Below, in pieces: positions 42,270-51,299 of a stretch of DNA of 64,000 bases (the stretch's first letter is position 1; every line of letters starts with the position of its first letter). The notes beneath the pieces are model-generated. The model was not told the origin of the DNA. It saw only the letters and a list, made by a program, of their open reading frames with translations, and searched no databases. The translations under genes were made by a program, and so were the position numbers. The stretch comes from Nocardia africana NBRC 100379 (GTDB lineage Bacteria > Actinomycetota > Actinomycetes > Mycobacteriales > Mycobacteriaceae): positions 248,001-312,000 of the forward strand of contig NZ_BDAV01000011.1 in NCBI RefSeq assembly GCF_001612635.1, written 5' to 3'.

Positions 42270-43568
42270 ATGACCGCCACCGCCCAGCCCGCGCAGGTGA
42301 TCCTGAACGTCAACGTTCTCGACGTCGGAATCGCTCCCGGCGCATGGACTCTCGGTGATGTGCCCGCGGGGGCCTTCGTCGATGCCGGGCATTTCGTGCA
42401 GGCCGCCCGGACCGCCGAACGCGGCACCCTCGATGCGCTGTTCCTCGCCGACGGGCCGGCCCTGCGCGAGGATCCGCGCCACAAGCCCGGACGCGCGCTC
42501 GAGCCCGGGGTCATCCTGTCGGCGGTCGCCGCCGAGACCGAGCATCTCGGTCTCATCGGCACCTTGTCGACCACATTCAACGATCCGGTCGACTTGGCCG
42601 AGCGGCTGCTGTCGCTCGACCACGCCTCCGGCGGGCGGCTGGGCTGGAACGTGGTGACGACCTATTCGCCCGCGGCGGCCGGCAATTTCGGTCTGAGCGA
42701 GATGCCCGATCGTGATGCGCGCTACCGCCGGGCCGCGGAATTCGTCGAGGTGGTGCGCGAACTGTGGGACAGCGCGCTGGCCGGCGGAGTCGTCCACCAT
42801 CACGGCGAATACTTCGACGTGGAGTGGGGACTGCGCACGCCGCCCTCGGCGCAGGGCTATCCACTGCTCGTCCAGGCCGGTGGATCGCCTGCCGGGCGGA
42901 TCCTGGCCGGCCGCAGCGCGCACGCCGTGTTCTCGGCGGAACTGACGGCATCCGCGGCGCTCCGGCACTACCGGCACGTGAAAGCCGTCGCGTGCGAAGC
43001 CGGGCGTGATCCTGCCGAGGTGAAGATCCTGCCGGGACTCACCACGGTCATCGGGTCCACCGAAGCCGAAGCACTGCAACGGTTTCAGACCCTGTTCCGA
43101 TCGGTCGACGAGGGGCCCGAGCGGGTACGCCTGGAGGCGACCCTCGGCGTGCCGCTGGATTCGCTGGATTTCGACCGTCCGCTTCCCGAGGCGGTGCTGG
43201 CCGGCCCACCGGATCCGAGTACCTTCTCCGCCTCGCTGGGCTTCCGGGAGTCGATCGTCGAACTGGCCCGCGAACGCGATCTGACGCTGCGGGAGTTGAT
43301 TCGGGAACTGCGCGGGGGCGCCGGTCATCGCGCGGTGATCGGAACACCCGAGGACGTCGCCGACACGATCGAGGACTGGTTCCGCCGCGGCGCCGCCGAC
43401 GGCTTCAACCTCATGCCCGACGCCTTTCCCTCGGGCCTGACCACCGTCGTCGACGAAGTGGTCCCGATCCTGCGCCGCCGCGGACTATTCCGGCACGAAT
43501 ACGCCGAATCGACGCTGCGGGAACGCTTCGGATCACCGGTGCCCGCGCCTGCCGCCGTGCGGGTGTGA
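42270..43568 (+). CDS. NtaA/SnaA/DszA-family FMN-dependent monooxygenase
   Basis: This 432-residue LLM enzyme has the family's first strand VILNVNVLDVG, FLADGPAL (~57-64), LDHASGGRLGWNVVTT (~112-127) and the C-terminal GTPEDVADTIEDWF followed by DGFNLMP. NtaA/DszA-type enzymes use reduced FMN from a separate reductase to oxidise nitrilotriacetate, sulfones or thioethers. ATG at 42270 follows GAGGAG. It probably degrades the compound imported by the ABC system encoded next. Confidence 0.87.
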   Translation: MTATAQPAQVILNVNVLDVGIAPGAWTLGDVPAGAFVDAGHFVQAARTAERGTLDALFLADGPALREDPRHKPGRALEPGVILSAVAAETEHLGLIGTLSTTFNDPVDLAERLLSLDHASGGRLGWNVVTTYSPAAAGNFGLSEMPDRDARYRRAAEFVEVVRELWDSALAGGVVHHHGEYFDVEWGLRTPPSAQGYPLLVQAGGSPAGRILAGRSAHAVFSAELTASAALRHYRHVKAVACEAGRDPAEVKILPGLTTVIGSTEAEALQRFQTLFRSVDEGPERVRLEATLGVPLDSLDFDRPLPEAVLAGPPDPSTFSASLGFRESIVELARERDLTLRELIRELRGGAGHRAVIGTPEDVADTIEDWFRRGAADGFNLMPDAFPSGLTTVVDEVVPILRRRGLFRHEYAESTLRERFGSPVPAPAAVRV

Positions 43569-43602
43569 CCTGTCGTCTTCGTTCAGATTCGCTTCAACGA
43601 CG

Positions 43603-43659
43603 GTGTAGTCGATCTGGCCGATCGCAACCCTCGGAACCGTTCCCGGACCGGCCTAGCCT
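43603..43659 (+). promoter_or_regulatory. Promoter module upstream of the ABC importer operon
   Basis: GTGTAG (43603), ATCT, GCCGAT, GACCGGC and TAGCCT (43654-43659, -10-like) match the module at 41109-41165 base for base in spacing (51 bp from GTGTAG to TAG). The upstream half sits where a LysR-type activator would bind. Confidence 0.55.
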
Positions 43660-43727
43660 GAGCGCACGCCCCGAGGCGTCCGATCTGACGAGCGCATCGC
43701 GCCGCCACCCGAAACGAATCGAAACCT

Positions 43728-45383
43728 ATGTCACACAGAAGAATTCACCGCCGCCCGATCGCGCTGGCGATCGCACTGATCAACGCGGCGGTGGTCGCCG
43801 GATGCGCCACGCCCGCCAAGCAGGTCGCCGTGAGCGACGACAACGCCACGCCCGTACCCGGCGGGACCCTGCGGTTCGGCCTTCTCGATGCTCCGGCGAA
43901 TCTCGACCCGCACTCCGGCAGCTCCTATCCGGAATCGCTGATCACCAGCAACATCACCGACAAACTCGTCTACCAGAATCCGAAGACCGGTGCGCTGGAG
44001 CCGTGGCTGGCCACCTCGTGGCAGTACAACAACGCCCTCACCCAGTTCACCTTCCATCTGCGCGACGACGTCACCTTCAGCGACGGAACGAAGTTCACCG
44101 CCGATTCGGTGAAGGAGAACTTCGACCTGCTCGGCCGGGGCGACCAGCGACTGGGAATCGTTCCGGTGACCGCGTACTGGGTGGGATATCAGGGCACCGA
44201 GGTGGTCGATCCGACGACGGTGCGGGTGAGTTTCGATCGGCCCAGTGCCGGGTTTCTGCAAGCGTTGTCGCTGTACTTCTCGGGAATCGTGGCGCATTCG
44301 ACGCTGGTTCTGCCGAAAGAACAACGCAGCCAAGCCCAGAATGTCGTGGGAACCGGGCCGTTCACCATCGCCCAGCACATCTACCAGCAGAAGACGGTCC
44401 TGAAGAAGCGGGCCGGCTACCACTGGGCGCCGGCGAGCCGCAAGCACAACGGTGACGCGTATCTGGACGCGGTGGAGATCGACGTCATCCCCGAGGCCGG
44501 AGTGCGCACCGGTGCGTTGCGGGCGGGAACCGTCGACGCGATCCTCGATGTCAACAACACCGACGAGGCCCCGCTGCAGGCGCAGGGATACCGGATCGTG
44601 CCGCAGCTCATCCCGGGTCGCGACATCTCGCTGGACTTCAAGACCGACCGCTTCCCGACCGACGACAAGGCCGTACGGCAGGCGGTGCGGCTGGGCTGGA
44701 GCCGCGACGCGCTGGTCAAGACGGTGCTGACGCCGAGCTACAAGGTATCCAGTTCGGTTGTGTCGCAACGTGTCCCGGGCTATGTGGACTTCTCCGCAGA
44801 TCTGCGCGAGAACCAGGGCGAAGCCGAACGGATTCTCGAGGCCGGCGGCTGGCACAAGGGTGCCGACGGCATCCGGGTCAAGGACGGGCGGCGACTGCAA
44901 CTCGACCTGCTCGGCATCGACAATCTGGTCAACAACAAGCCCGCCTACCAGCTGATCCAGCAGGATCTGCGCAAGATCGGCATCGACCTGCAGCTCAATG
45001 CGCTGCCGATTCCCGACTACACCGCCGCCAGTACGCAGCAGGGCCGCTGGAACATTCAGGCCGCCAACCAGAGTCGTGCCGATATCTCGGTGCTCGAACA
45101 GGTGTACTCCCCGCAGTACGGGAATATGGCCAAACTCGCGCCGGGAAGTCCCGAGGCGAACGAGGCGGTCGCGAAACTGAGTGCGCTGAGCAAAACCCTC
45201 GATCCCGCTCAGCGGGCGAAGGCCGCGGAGGAGGCGCAGCGGTACCTGCTCGACGAGCAGGTGCTCACCGTCCCGGTGTACAACCCCGCGCAGGTGACCG
45301 CCGCCGGCGCCAAGGTGCACAACATCGGCTACGAGGCGCAGTCGCGGAACGTGTTCTACGACACCTGGATCGAGCAGGGGTAG
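43728..45383 (+). CDS. Substrate-binding lipoprotein, peptide/nickel (family 5) ABC importer
   Basis: This 551-residue lipoprotein has an N-terminal signal with lipobox VAGC (Cys26) and the family-5 pattern PGGTLRFGL, WEDN-equivalent FHLRDDVTFSDGTKFTADSV (~110-129), and VVGTGPF (~205). It binds oligopeptides, nickel chelates or other medium-size solutes outside the cell. Permease and ATPase genes follow at once. Its setting among luciferase-like monooxygenases suggests an organosulfur or chelated ligand. Confidence 0.88.
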   Translation: MSHRRIHRRPIALAIALINAAVVAGCATPAKQVAVSDDNATPVPGGTLRFGLLDAPANLDPHSGSSYPESLITSNITDKLVYQNPKTGALEPWLATSWQYNNALTQFTFHLRDDVTFSDGTKFTADSVKENFDLLGRGDQRLGIVPVTAYWVGYQGTEVVDPTTVRVSFDRPSAGFLQALSLYFSGIVAHSTLVLPKEQRSQAQNVVGTGPFTIAQHIYQQKTVLKKRAGYHWAPASRKHNGDAYLDAVEIDVIPEAGVRTGALRAGTVDAILDVNNTDEAPLQAQGYRIVPQLIPGRDISLDFKTDRFPTDDKAVRQAVRLGWSRDALVKTVLTPSYKVSSSVVSQRVPGYVDFSADLRENQGEAERILEAGGWHKGADGIRVKDGRRLQLDLLGIDNLVNNKPAYQLIQQDLRKIGIDLQLNALPIPDYTAASTQQGRWNIQAANQSRADISVLEQVYSPQYGNMAKLAPGSPEANEAVAKLSALSKTLDPAQRAKAAEEAQRYLLDEQVLTVPVYNPAQVTAAGAKVHNIGYEAQSRNVFYDTWIEQG

Positions 45384-45385
45384 TC

Positions 45386-46339
45386 GTGCTGCGCTATGTG
45401 GCCGCGAAGCTCGCCCAGGCCGTATTCGTGGTGTGGGGCGCCTACACCGTGACCTTCGCGCTGCTCTACGTCCTGCCCTACGACGCGGTCGACGTGCTGT
45501 TCGATCCGACTCAGGGTGATCTGATCACCGCGGGCGACAAGCAGAAGGCGCGCGTCTACTACGGTCTGGACCACTCGCTGTTCGGCCAGTATCTGCATCG
45601 TCTGGGACAGGCTGTGCACGGTGATTTCGGCCGCTCCACCCGCACCGGGCAGGATGCGTGGGCGATGATCAGCGGTGTTCTGCCGCAGACCGCGGTGCTG
45701 GCGGTCACCGCTCTGGTCCTGGCGGTCGCGCTGGCGACGGTGGTGGCGATCGTGGCCGCGTACACGCGGTGGCGGTGGCTGGCGGAACTGTTCGCGACGC
45801 TGCCGGCGGCCGGGGTGTCGATTCCGGTGTTCCTGCTGGGATTGGCCGCGCTGCAGGTGTTCTCGTTCCGGCTGGGCTGGTTCCCGCCGATCGGCAACGA
45901 CGGCATCGCGAGCCTGGTGCTGCCGGCGGTGACGCTCGCGATCCCGGTGTCGGCACCGATCGCGCGGCTGTTGCTGGAGAATCTCGACAGCGGGATGCGC
46001 GCGGGCTACGTGACGGTGTCGCTGGCCAAGGGTGCGACCCGGTTGTGGGTGGTGGTGCGCGAGGTCCTGCGCAATGCCGCGCTGCCCGCCCTGACCATCG
46101 CCGGGGTGACCTTCGGGAATCTCCTGGCCGGTGCGGTGATCGTCGAAACCGTTTTCTCCCGTTCGGGTTTGGGCCGTCTGACCGAGACGGCGGTCCGCAC
46201 CCAGGACGTCGCGGTGGTGCAGGCCGTGGTGGTGCTCGCGGCGGTGATATTCGTGGTGGTGAATCTGATGGTCGATCTGGTGTATCCGGTGCTGGACCCG
46301 CGGCTGCGGGCTCGGCTGTCCGCGCGGAGCCCGGCATGA
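45386..46339 (+). CDS. DppB-type ABC permease
   Basis: This 317-residue inner-membrane protein has six predicted helices and an RxxLxxALPALTIAGVTFGNLLAGA-like segment. The conserved ExxF (VETVFSRSGLGRL, ~255-267) is typical of DppB/OppB permeases. The cytoplasmic docking loop lies around YVTVSLAKGATRLWVV. It starts 2 bp after the binding-protein stop with GTG at 45386 and overlaps the second permease by ATGA. Confidence 0.87.
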   Translation: MLRYVAAKLAQAVFVVWGAYTVTFALLYVLPYDAVDVLFDPTQGDLITAGDKQKARVYYGLDHSLFGQYLHRLGQAVHGDFGRSTRTGQDAWAMISGVLPQTAVLAVTALVLAVALATVVAIVAAYTRWRWLAELFATLPAAGVSIPVFLLGLAALQVFSFRLGWFPPIGNDGIASLVLPAVTLAIPVSAPIARLLLENLDSGMRAGYVTVSLAKGATRLWVVVREVLRNAALPALTIAGVTFGNLLAGAVIVETVFSRSGLGRLTETAVRTQDVAVVQAVVVLAAVIFVVVNLMVDLVYPVLDPRLRARLSARSPA

Positions 46340-46455
46340 GCGGGCGAGGGCCGGAGGCGGCAGCGCAGCATCACCACGCAGGCCCCCCGATCATGCCCGT
46401 CGAACGCAGCATGAGCGGGCCGGAGGCGGCAGCGCAGCGTCACCACGAGGCGGTG
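46336..46455 (+). repeat. In-frame direct duplication at the start of the DppC-like gene
   Basis: GGGCCGGAGGCGGCAGCGCA occurs at 46348 and 46417, offset 69 bp (23 codons), within a longer similar unit starting at each ATGAGCGGG (46336 and 46411). The copies differ by a 6-bp insertion. Confidence 0.75.
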
Positions 46456-47319
46456 GCCGTGCTCGACGAAGTGGAGCCGATCGCAACGACTGTGCAGTGC
46501 AATCGTTTTCGTCGATTTGCGCGTACGGCGCGCGCTCGGCCGGGACTGGTTCTCGCGTGGCTGGTGGTGCTCGTCGTGGTGGGCTGGGCGGTGGCTCCGT
46601 CCTGGTTCACCGATCACACTGCGGTCGACGGTGACCCGGACTCCGGCTTCCTGCCGCCGTCGTTGGACCATCCGTTCGGCACCGACCGTCTCGGCCGGGA
46701 TCTGCTGGCCCGTGCGATCTACGGCACCTCGACCACGCTCACCGCGACGTTGCTCGCGGTCGCCATCGGATTTCTCATCGGAACCCTGATCGGTTTGCTG
46801 AGCGGGATCATCGGCGGCCGGCCCGACGCCGCGGTCATGCGCTGTGTCGACGTGCTGCTGTCGATCCCGGCCCTGCTGCTGGCGATGACGATGGTCACCG
46901 CGCTCGGCTTCGGCACGGTGAATATCGCGCTAGCGGTGGGTGTTTCGGCGGTGGCGTCGTTCGCCCGCGTGATGCGCTCACAGGTGCTGACCGTGGCGGG
47001 CAGCGATTTCGTGGCCGCCGCATACGGTTCCGGAGCCGGATTCGTCCGCGTCGTGGTGCGCCACGTGCTGCCGAATTCGATCCGGGCGGTGCTGTCGCTG
47101 GCGGCGCTCGAATGCGGCACCGCGGTCCTGGCGGTCGCGGCGCTGGGCTTTCTGGGTTACGGGGCTCCGCCGCCGCAGCCGGAATGGGGTCTGGCGGTCT
47201 CCGAAGGCCGCGACTTCCTGGCCACCTATCCGTGGATCGCACTGTGCCCCGGCGTCCTGATCGCCGTGGTCGTGCTGTCGGTGAATCGAATCGGACGCGC
47301 GTTGGGAGAACAACGATGA
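46336..47319 (+). CDS. DppC-type ABC permease with duplicated N-terminal tail
   Basis: This 327-residue permease has the DppC hallmarks HPFGTDRLGRDLLARAIYG (~115-133) and a docking loop with VRVVVRHVLPNSIRAVL (~235-251). Its cytoplasmic N-terminus carries two copies of a short unit (MSGRGPEAAAQ and MSGPEAAAQ), 25 residues apart, before the first helix. ATG at 46336 overlaps the DppB stop; the second unit's Met at 46411 is a possible alternative start. Its stop overlaps the ATPase gene (ATGA). Confidence 0.85.
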   Translation: MSGRGPEAAAQHHHAGPPIMPVERSMSGPEAAAQRHHEAVAVLDEVEPIATTVQCNRFRRFARTARARPGLVLAWLVVLVVVGWAVAPSWFTDHTAVDGDPDSGFLPPSLDHPFGTDRLGRDLLARAIYGTSTTLTATLLAVAIGFLIGTLIGLLSGIIGGRPDAAVMRCVDVLLSIPALLLAMTMVTALGFGTVNIALAVGVSAVASFARVMRSQVLTVAGSDFVAAAYGSGAGFVRVVVRHVLPNSIRAVLSLAALECGTAVLAVAALGFLGYGAPPPQPEWGLAVSEGRDFLATYPWIALCPGVLIAVVVLSVNRIGRALGEQR

Positions 47320-48929
47320 CCACTACGGGACCGCTGCTGCGGATCGACGATCTCACCGTGCGGTACCGCGACGCCGCCGGGCCCGCGGTGTCGGGGGTGT
47401 CGCTCGAGGTCGCCGCGGGCGAATTCGTCTCGATCGTCGGCGAATCCGGCTCCGGCAAGAGCACCACCATCCACGCCGCGCTGCGGCTGCTGCCGCCCGC
47501 GGCGCGGGTGCGCGCGCGAGCGCTGGAGATCGGCGGACACGACGTCTCGCGGTGGAGCGACCGGCGCCTGGCGCGCGTTCGTGGCCCGGTGGTCGGCTTC
47601 GTACCGCAGGATCCGGGAACATCGCTGAATCCGGTGAAGCCGGTGGGCCGGCAGGTGCTCGACGCGCTGCGGCTGCATCGGCGCGCCGACGCGGGACGTG
47701 ACCTGGTCGTCGAAAAACTGGCGGCGGCGGGATTGGCGGCACCGGAGCGGGTGTACCGGCAGTACCCGCACGAATTGTCCGGCGGTATGAAGCAGCGCGT
47801 CCTGATCGCGATCGCGCTGGCCAACGATCCGGTGCTGCTGGTCGCCGACGAGCCCACCTCGGCCCTCGATGTGACAGTGCAGAAGCGAATACTGGACCGG
47901 CTCACGGTATTACGCGAGGAATTGGGCTTGGGCGTGCTGCTGGTGACCCACGACCTCGGTGTCGCGGCGGAGCGGTCGGACCGGTTGCTGGTCATGCAGC
48001 GCGGTCGCATCGTGGAGCAGGGGGCGGCTGCCGCCGTGCTGTCGGCGCCGCGCCACGACTACACCCGTGCCCTGCTCGCCGCCGCGCCCGCCGCGCATCC
48101 CGGGCGGCTCGTGCCCTCCCCGGGAGTGCCCGTCCGGCCCGCAGTGGCCTCCGCGCAACCGGTGCTGCGGCTGTCGGAGGTGACCAAGGGTTTCGGCGGA
48201 GTGCGGGCGGTGGACGAGGTGACGCTCGCGGTGCGGGCGGGGACCACCCACGCGATCGTCGGGGAGTCGGGTGCGGGCAAATCCACGCTGGCGCGGCTCG
48301 TGGTCGGTCTGCAGCGCCCGGAGGCGGGCGCGGTGTGGCTCGACGACGTCCGCGTCGACGGCAGGGGCCGCCGGCCTCGGTCGCTGCGCTGGCAGATCCA
48401 GCTGGTGTACCAGAATCCGTACACGTCCCTGGATCCCCGCTTCGACGTCGCCGCGATCATCGGCGAGCCGCTGCAGGCATTCGGGCTGATCCGTGATCGC
48501 GCGGCGCGGCGCCGGCGGGTGGCCGAGCTGCTGGACGCGGTGGCCTTGGACCGCGCGCATCTGAGCAGGCGACCGGCCGAATTGTCGGGCGGCCAGCGCC
48601 AGCGTGTCGCGATCGCGCGTGCGCTTGCCGCCGAGCCCCGCGTGCTGGTGCTCGACGAGGCCGTCTCCGCACTCGATGTGTCTGTGCAGGCGCAGATTCT
48701 GCAGCTGCTGACCGATCTGCAGGCCGAGCATGGGCTGACCTATCTGTTCATCACACACGATCTGGGAGTGGTGCGGCTGATCGCCGACGACGTGAGCGTG
48801 ATGCGTCACGGCCGGGTGATCGAAACAGGTTCGGTTGCTTCGGTTTTCGAGGAGCCTCGGGAGGATTACACCCGCACCCTGCTGGCCGCGGTGCCGGATG
48901 TGCGGGTGCGGCTGCCGGTGCCGGCGTGA
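47316..48929 (+). CDS. Fused DppD-DppF-type ABC ATPase (two nucleotide-binding domains)
   Basis: This 537-residue protein joins two ATPase domains. Domain 1 has GESGSGKST (~43), LSGGMKQR (~154) and ADEPTSALD (~178). Domain 2 has GESGAGKST (~317), LSGGQRQR (~426) and LDEAVSALD (~449). Such fusions replace separate DppD and DppF subunits in many actinobacterial peptide/nickel-type importers. It powers the permeases encoded upstream and closes the importer operon. ATG at 47316 overlaps the permease stop. Confidence 0.9.
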   Translation: MTTTGPLLRIDDLTVRYRDAAGPAVSGVSLEVAAGEFVSIVGESGSGKSTTIHAALRLLPPAARVRARALEIGGHDVSRWSDRRLARVRGPVVGFVPQDPGTSLNPVKPVGRQVLDALRLHRRADAGRDLVVEKLAAAGLAAPERVYRQYPHELSGGMKQRVLIAIALANDPVLLVADEPTSALDVTVQKRILDRLTVLREELGLGVLLVTHDLGVAAERSDRLLVMQRGRIVEQGAAAAVLSAPRHDYTRALLAAAPAAHPGRLVPSPGVPVRPAVASAQPVLRLSEVTKGFGGVRAVDEVTLAVRAGTTHAIVGESGAGKSTLARLVVGLQRPEAGAVWLDDVRVDGRGRRPRSLRWQIQLVYQNPYTSLDPRFDVAAIIGEPLQAFGLIRDRAARRRRVAELLDAVALDRAHLSRRPAELSGGQRQRVAIARALAAEPRVLVLDEAVSALDVSVQAQILQLLTDLQAEHGLTYLFITHDLGVVRLIADDVSVMRHGRVIETGSVASVFEEPREDYTRTLLAAVPDVRVRLPVPA

Positions 48930-48977
48930 AACCGCAGCTGCACAGAATCGTTCTGATCGTAAGGATTTCCTCCTCGG

Positions 48978-48991
48978 TTGCCGGCTGGCAA
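48978..48991. promoter_or_regulatory. LysR-box-like palindrome upstream of the LysR gene
   Basis: TTGCC-GGCT-GGCAA fits the T-N11-A inverted-repeat pattern of LysR sites and lies 40 bp before the LysR start. A wider pair GGATTTC (48963) / GAAATCC (48996) encloses it. Autoregulation is the simplest reading. Confidence 0.45.
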
Positions 48992-49030
48992 AGATGAAAT
49001 CCGGATGTCCCGCAGTCGAAGCGAGGGACC

Positions 49031-49936
49031 ATGTACGACATTCGACGGCTGATCCTTCTGCGGGATCTGGCCGAACACACGACGATGACCGCGGTGTCCG
49101 AACTGCACGGCATCACCACCTCCGCGGTATCGCAGCAGTTGCGCATCCTCGAGGACGAGGTCGGCGTCGTGCTGACCCGCCGCGAGGGCCGGGTCCTGCG
49201 GCTGACGCATGCCGGGCGGGTCCTGGTGGACCACACGTCGCGGATCGTGGCAGCGCTGGAGGAAGCGGAATCCGCGGTCAGCGCGACCTCGGAAGCGGTG
49301 ACCGGGGTGCTGACCGTCGCCACCTTCCGCACCGCGCAGATGCGGCTGGCGCTACCGGTCACCGTGCGGTTGCGCGCGGAACATCCCGGGCTGCGGGTGC
49401 GGCTGGTGGATCTGCGGCCGGTGGATTCCGTTCCGGCGGTGCGCCAGCAGGATGTGGACCTGGCGATCACCTATTCGTACTCCTTCCGGTCCCGGGATCT
49501 GCCGCTCGGCTTGGCCTCGGAGTATCTGTTCAGTGATCCACTGGTCCTGCTGGCCCCGCCGCAGTGGCGTGAGCGAGTCCGGGAGCACGGTCTGGGCTGT
49601 CTGCGCGACGCCGACTGGATCACCGCCCTGGACGGGGAGCCGTCGGTGGCGTCGGTGCATTTCGCCTGCCGCGAGGCGGGATTCGCGCCGCGGATCGAAC
49701 ATCGCAGCGGAAGCTTCGAGGGTATGGCCGAGATGGTCGAGCACGGACTGGGAGTGACTATCGTGCCCGAGATCTCGGTCGCCGACCGGCATATGGAACT
49801 GGTCGTGTGCTCGATCGACAACGGCATCCGGCACGTCGGGGTGACGTATCGGCAGGCCTCGCTGGAGCGGCCCGCGGTGGCGGCGGCGATCCGGGCGCTG
49901 CGCTCGATCGCCCAGCCGTTGCGGCTGGCGTCGTGA
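49031..49936 (+). CDS. LysR-family transcriptional regulator
   Basis: This 301-residue regulator has an N-terminal winged HTH (AVSELHGITTSAVSQQLRIL, ~20-39) and a two-lobed effector domain (~88-295). LysR regulators such as CysB and Cbl control sulfur-source genes in other bacteria. Its place between the importer and two LLM monooxygenase genes makes it the likely regulator of this island. It lies 25 bp before the GTG of the next gene and may be cotranscribed with it. Confidence 0.87.
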   Translation: MYDIRRLILLRDLAEHTTMTAVSELHGITTSAVSQQLRILEDEVGVVLTRREGRVLRLTHAGRVLVDHTSRIVAALEEAESAVSATSEAVTGVLTVATFRTAQMRLALPVTVRLRAEHPGLRVRLVDLRPVDSVPAVRQQDVDLAITYSYSFRSRDLPLGLASEYLFSDPLVLLAPPQWRERVREHGLGCLRDADWITALDGEPSVASVHFACREAGFAPRIEHRSGSFEGMAEMVEHGLGVTIVPEISVADRHMELVVCSIDNGIRHVGVTYRQASLERPAVAAAIRALRSIAQPLRLAS

Positions 49937-49961
49937 ATTCACGAAACGAGAAGGAGGAGCC

Positions 49962-51299
49962 GTGGCGCGACGCCAGGTCCATCTCAACGTCAATATCCTC
50001 AATGCGGGCGTCTTCGGCGGAGCGTGGCGTTTCCCCGGAGCCGATCCGGAGGCGAGTTTCGGTGTGGAGCACTATGTGCGGATCGCCCGGACCGCCGAGG
50101 CCGGCAAATTCGACGCGATCTTCCTCGCCGACGGGCCCGCGCTCCGCGACGACATCCGCTTCCGGCCGTTCAACAGCCTGGAACCGACGGTGATCCTTGC
50201 GGCCGTGGCCGCGGCGACCGAACGGATCGGACTCATCGCGACCCTGTCGTCGAGTTACAACGATCCCTACGATGTCGCGCGCCGCTTCGCCACGCTGGAT
50301 CTGCTCAGCGGCGGGCGCGCGGGCTGGAACGTGGTCACCACCGCCGGCGCCGAATCGGCGCGCAATTTCGGCTACGACGACGAATTCGATCACACCACGC
50401 GATATCGCCGCGCGGCCGAGTTCGTCGAGGTGGTGCGCAAACTGTGGAACAGCTGGGAACCCGGCGCCCTCGTCGGGGACAAGGCGGCGCACCGGTTCGC
50501 CGATGTGGACCGCATCCACCGCATCGACCATCGCGGTGAATTCTTCGATGTGGCAGGGCCGTTGAACGTCCCGCGGTCACCGCAGGGCGAGCCGGTGATC
50601 GTCCAGGCGGGTGCCTCGGACGCGGGGCGGGCGCTCGCCGCGACGGTCGGCGAAGTGATCTTCACCGCCGCGCAGACGGTGGCCGAAGCGGCCGACTACC
50701 GACGCGATGTGACCACCCGTGCGACTGCGGCCGGCCGGGCGCCCGGGAGCTTCCTGGTGCTGCCGGGGCTGTCCACGGTGATCGGCGCGACCGAGCGGGA
50801 GGCGGCCGAGCGCCGGGCCCTGCTGGACGAACTGGTTCCCACCGAATACGCGCTCAATCGGCTGGCCGATCAACTCGGTGTGGATCCCGAAGTGCTGCAA
50901 CCGGATTCGCCGCTGCCGTTCGACCGGCTACCCGATCCGCGGACGGCGGGCGGCTCGCACACCTTCCACCGAGTGGCCGTCGACCTGGCGCGCCGCGAGA
51001 ACCTGACCGTGCGGCAGTTGCTGCGGCACCTCGGCGGCGGGCTGGGCCACCGGATCGTGACCGGCACACCGGAGCACGTCGCCGACACCATCGTCGAGTG
51101 GGTCGATGCCGGGGTGGCCGACGGATTCAACCTGATGCCCGACGTGCTGCCCGGCGGCCTGGATGACTTCGTGACGGGTGTGGTGCCGATTCTGCAGCGA
51201 CGCGGCGTCTTTCGCACCGAATACACCGGCAGCACGCTGCGATCGCATCTCGGGCTGCCGATACCGGAACCGATCCGCACACCGGAGGTGGCGCGATGA
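49962..51299 (+). CDS. NtaA/SnaA/DszA-family FMN-dependent monooxygenase
   Basis: This 445-residue LLM enzyme starts with HLNVNILNAGVFGGAWRFPG and has FLADGPAL, LDLLSGGRAGWNVVTT (~107-122) and the C-terminal GTPEHVADTIVEWV plus ADGFNLMP. It uses FMNH2 and O2 on a sulfur- or nitrogen-containing substrate. GTG at 49962 has a strong AAGGAGGAG. Its stop overlaps the next LLM gene (ATGA). The N-terminus is nearly the same as that of the broken gene at 58097. Confidence 0.87.
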   Translation: MARRQVHLNVNILNAGVFGGAWRFPGADPEASFGVEHYVRIARTAEAGKFDAIFLADGPALRDDIRFRPFNSLEPTVILAAVAAATERIGLIATLSSSYNDPYDVARRFATLDLLSGGRAGWNVVTTAGAESARNFGYDDEFDHTTRYRRAAEFVEVVRKLWNSWEPGALVGDKAAHRFADVDRIHRIDHRGEFFDVAGPLNVPRSPQGEPVIVQAGASDAGRALAATVGEVIFTAAQTVAEAADYRRDVTTRATAAGRAPGSFLVLPGLSTVIGATEREAAERRALLDELVPTEYALNRLADQLGVDPEVLQPDSPLPFDRLPDPRTAGGSHTFHRVAVDLARRENLTVRQLLRHLGGGLGHRIVTGTPEHVADTIVEWVDAGVADGFNLMPDVLPGGLDDFVTGVVPILQRRGVFRTEYTGSTLRSHLGLPIPEPIRTPEVAR

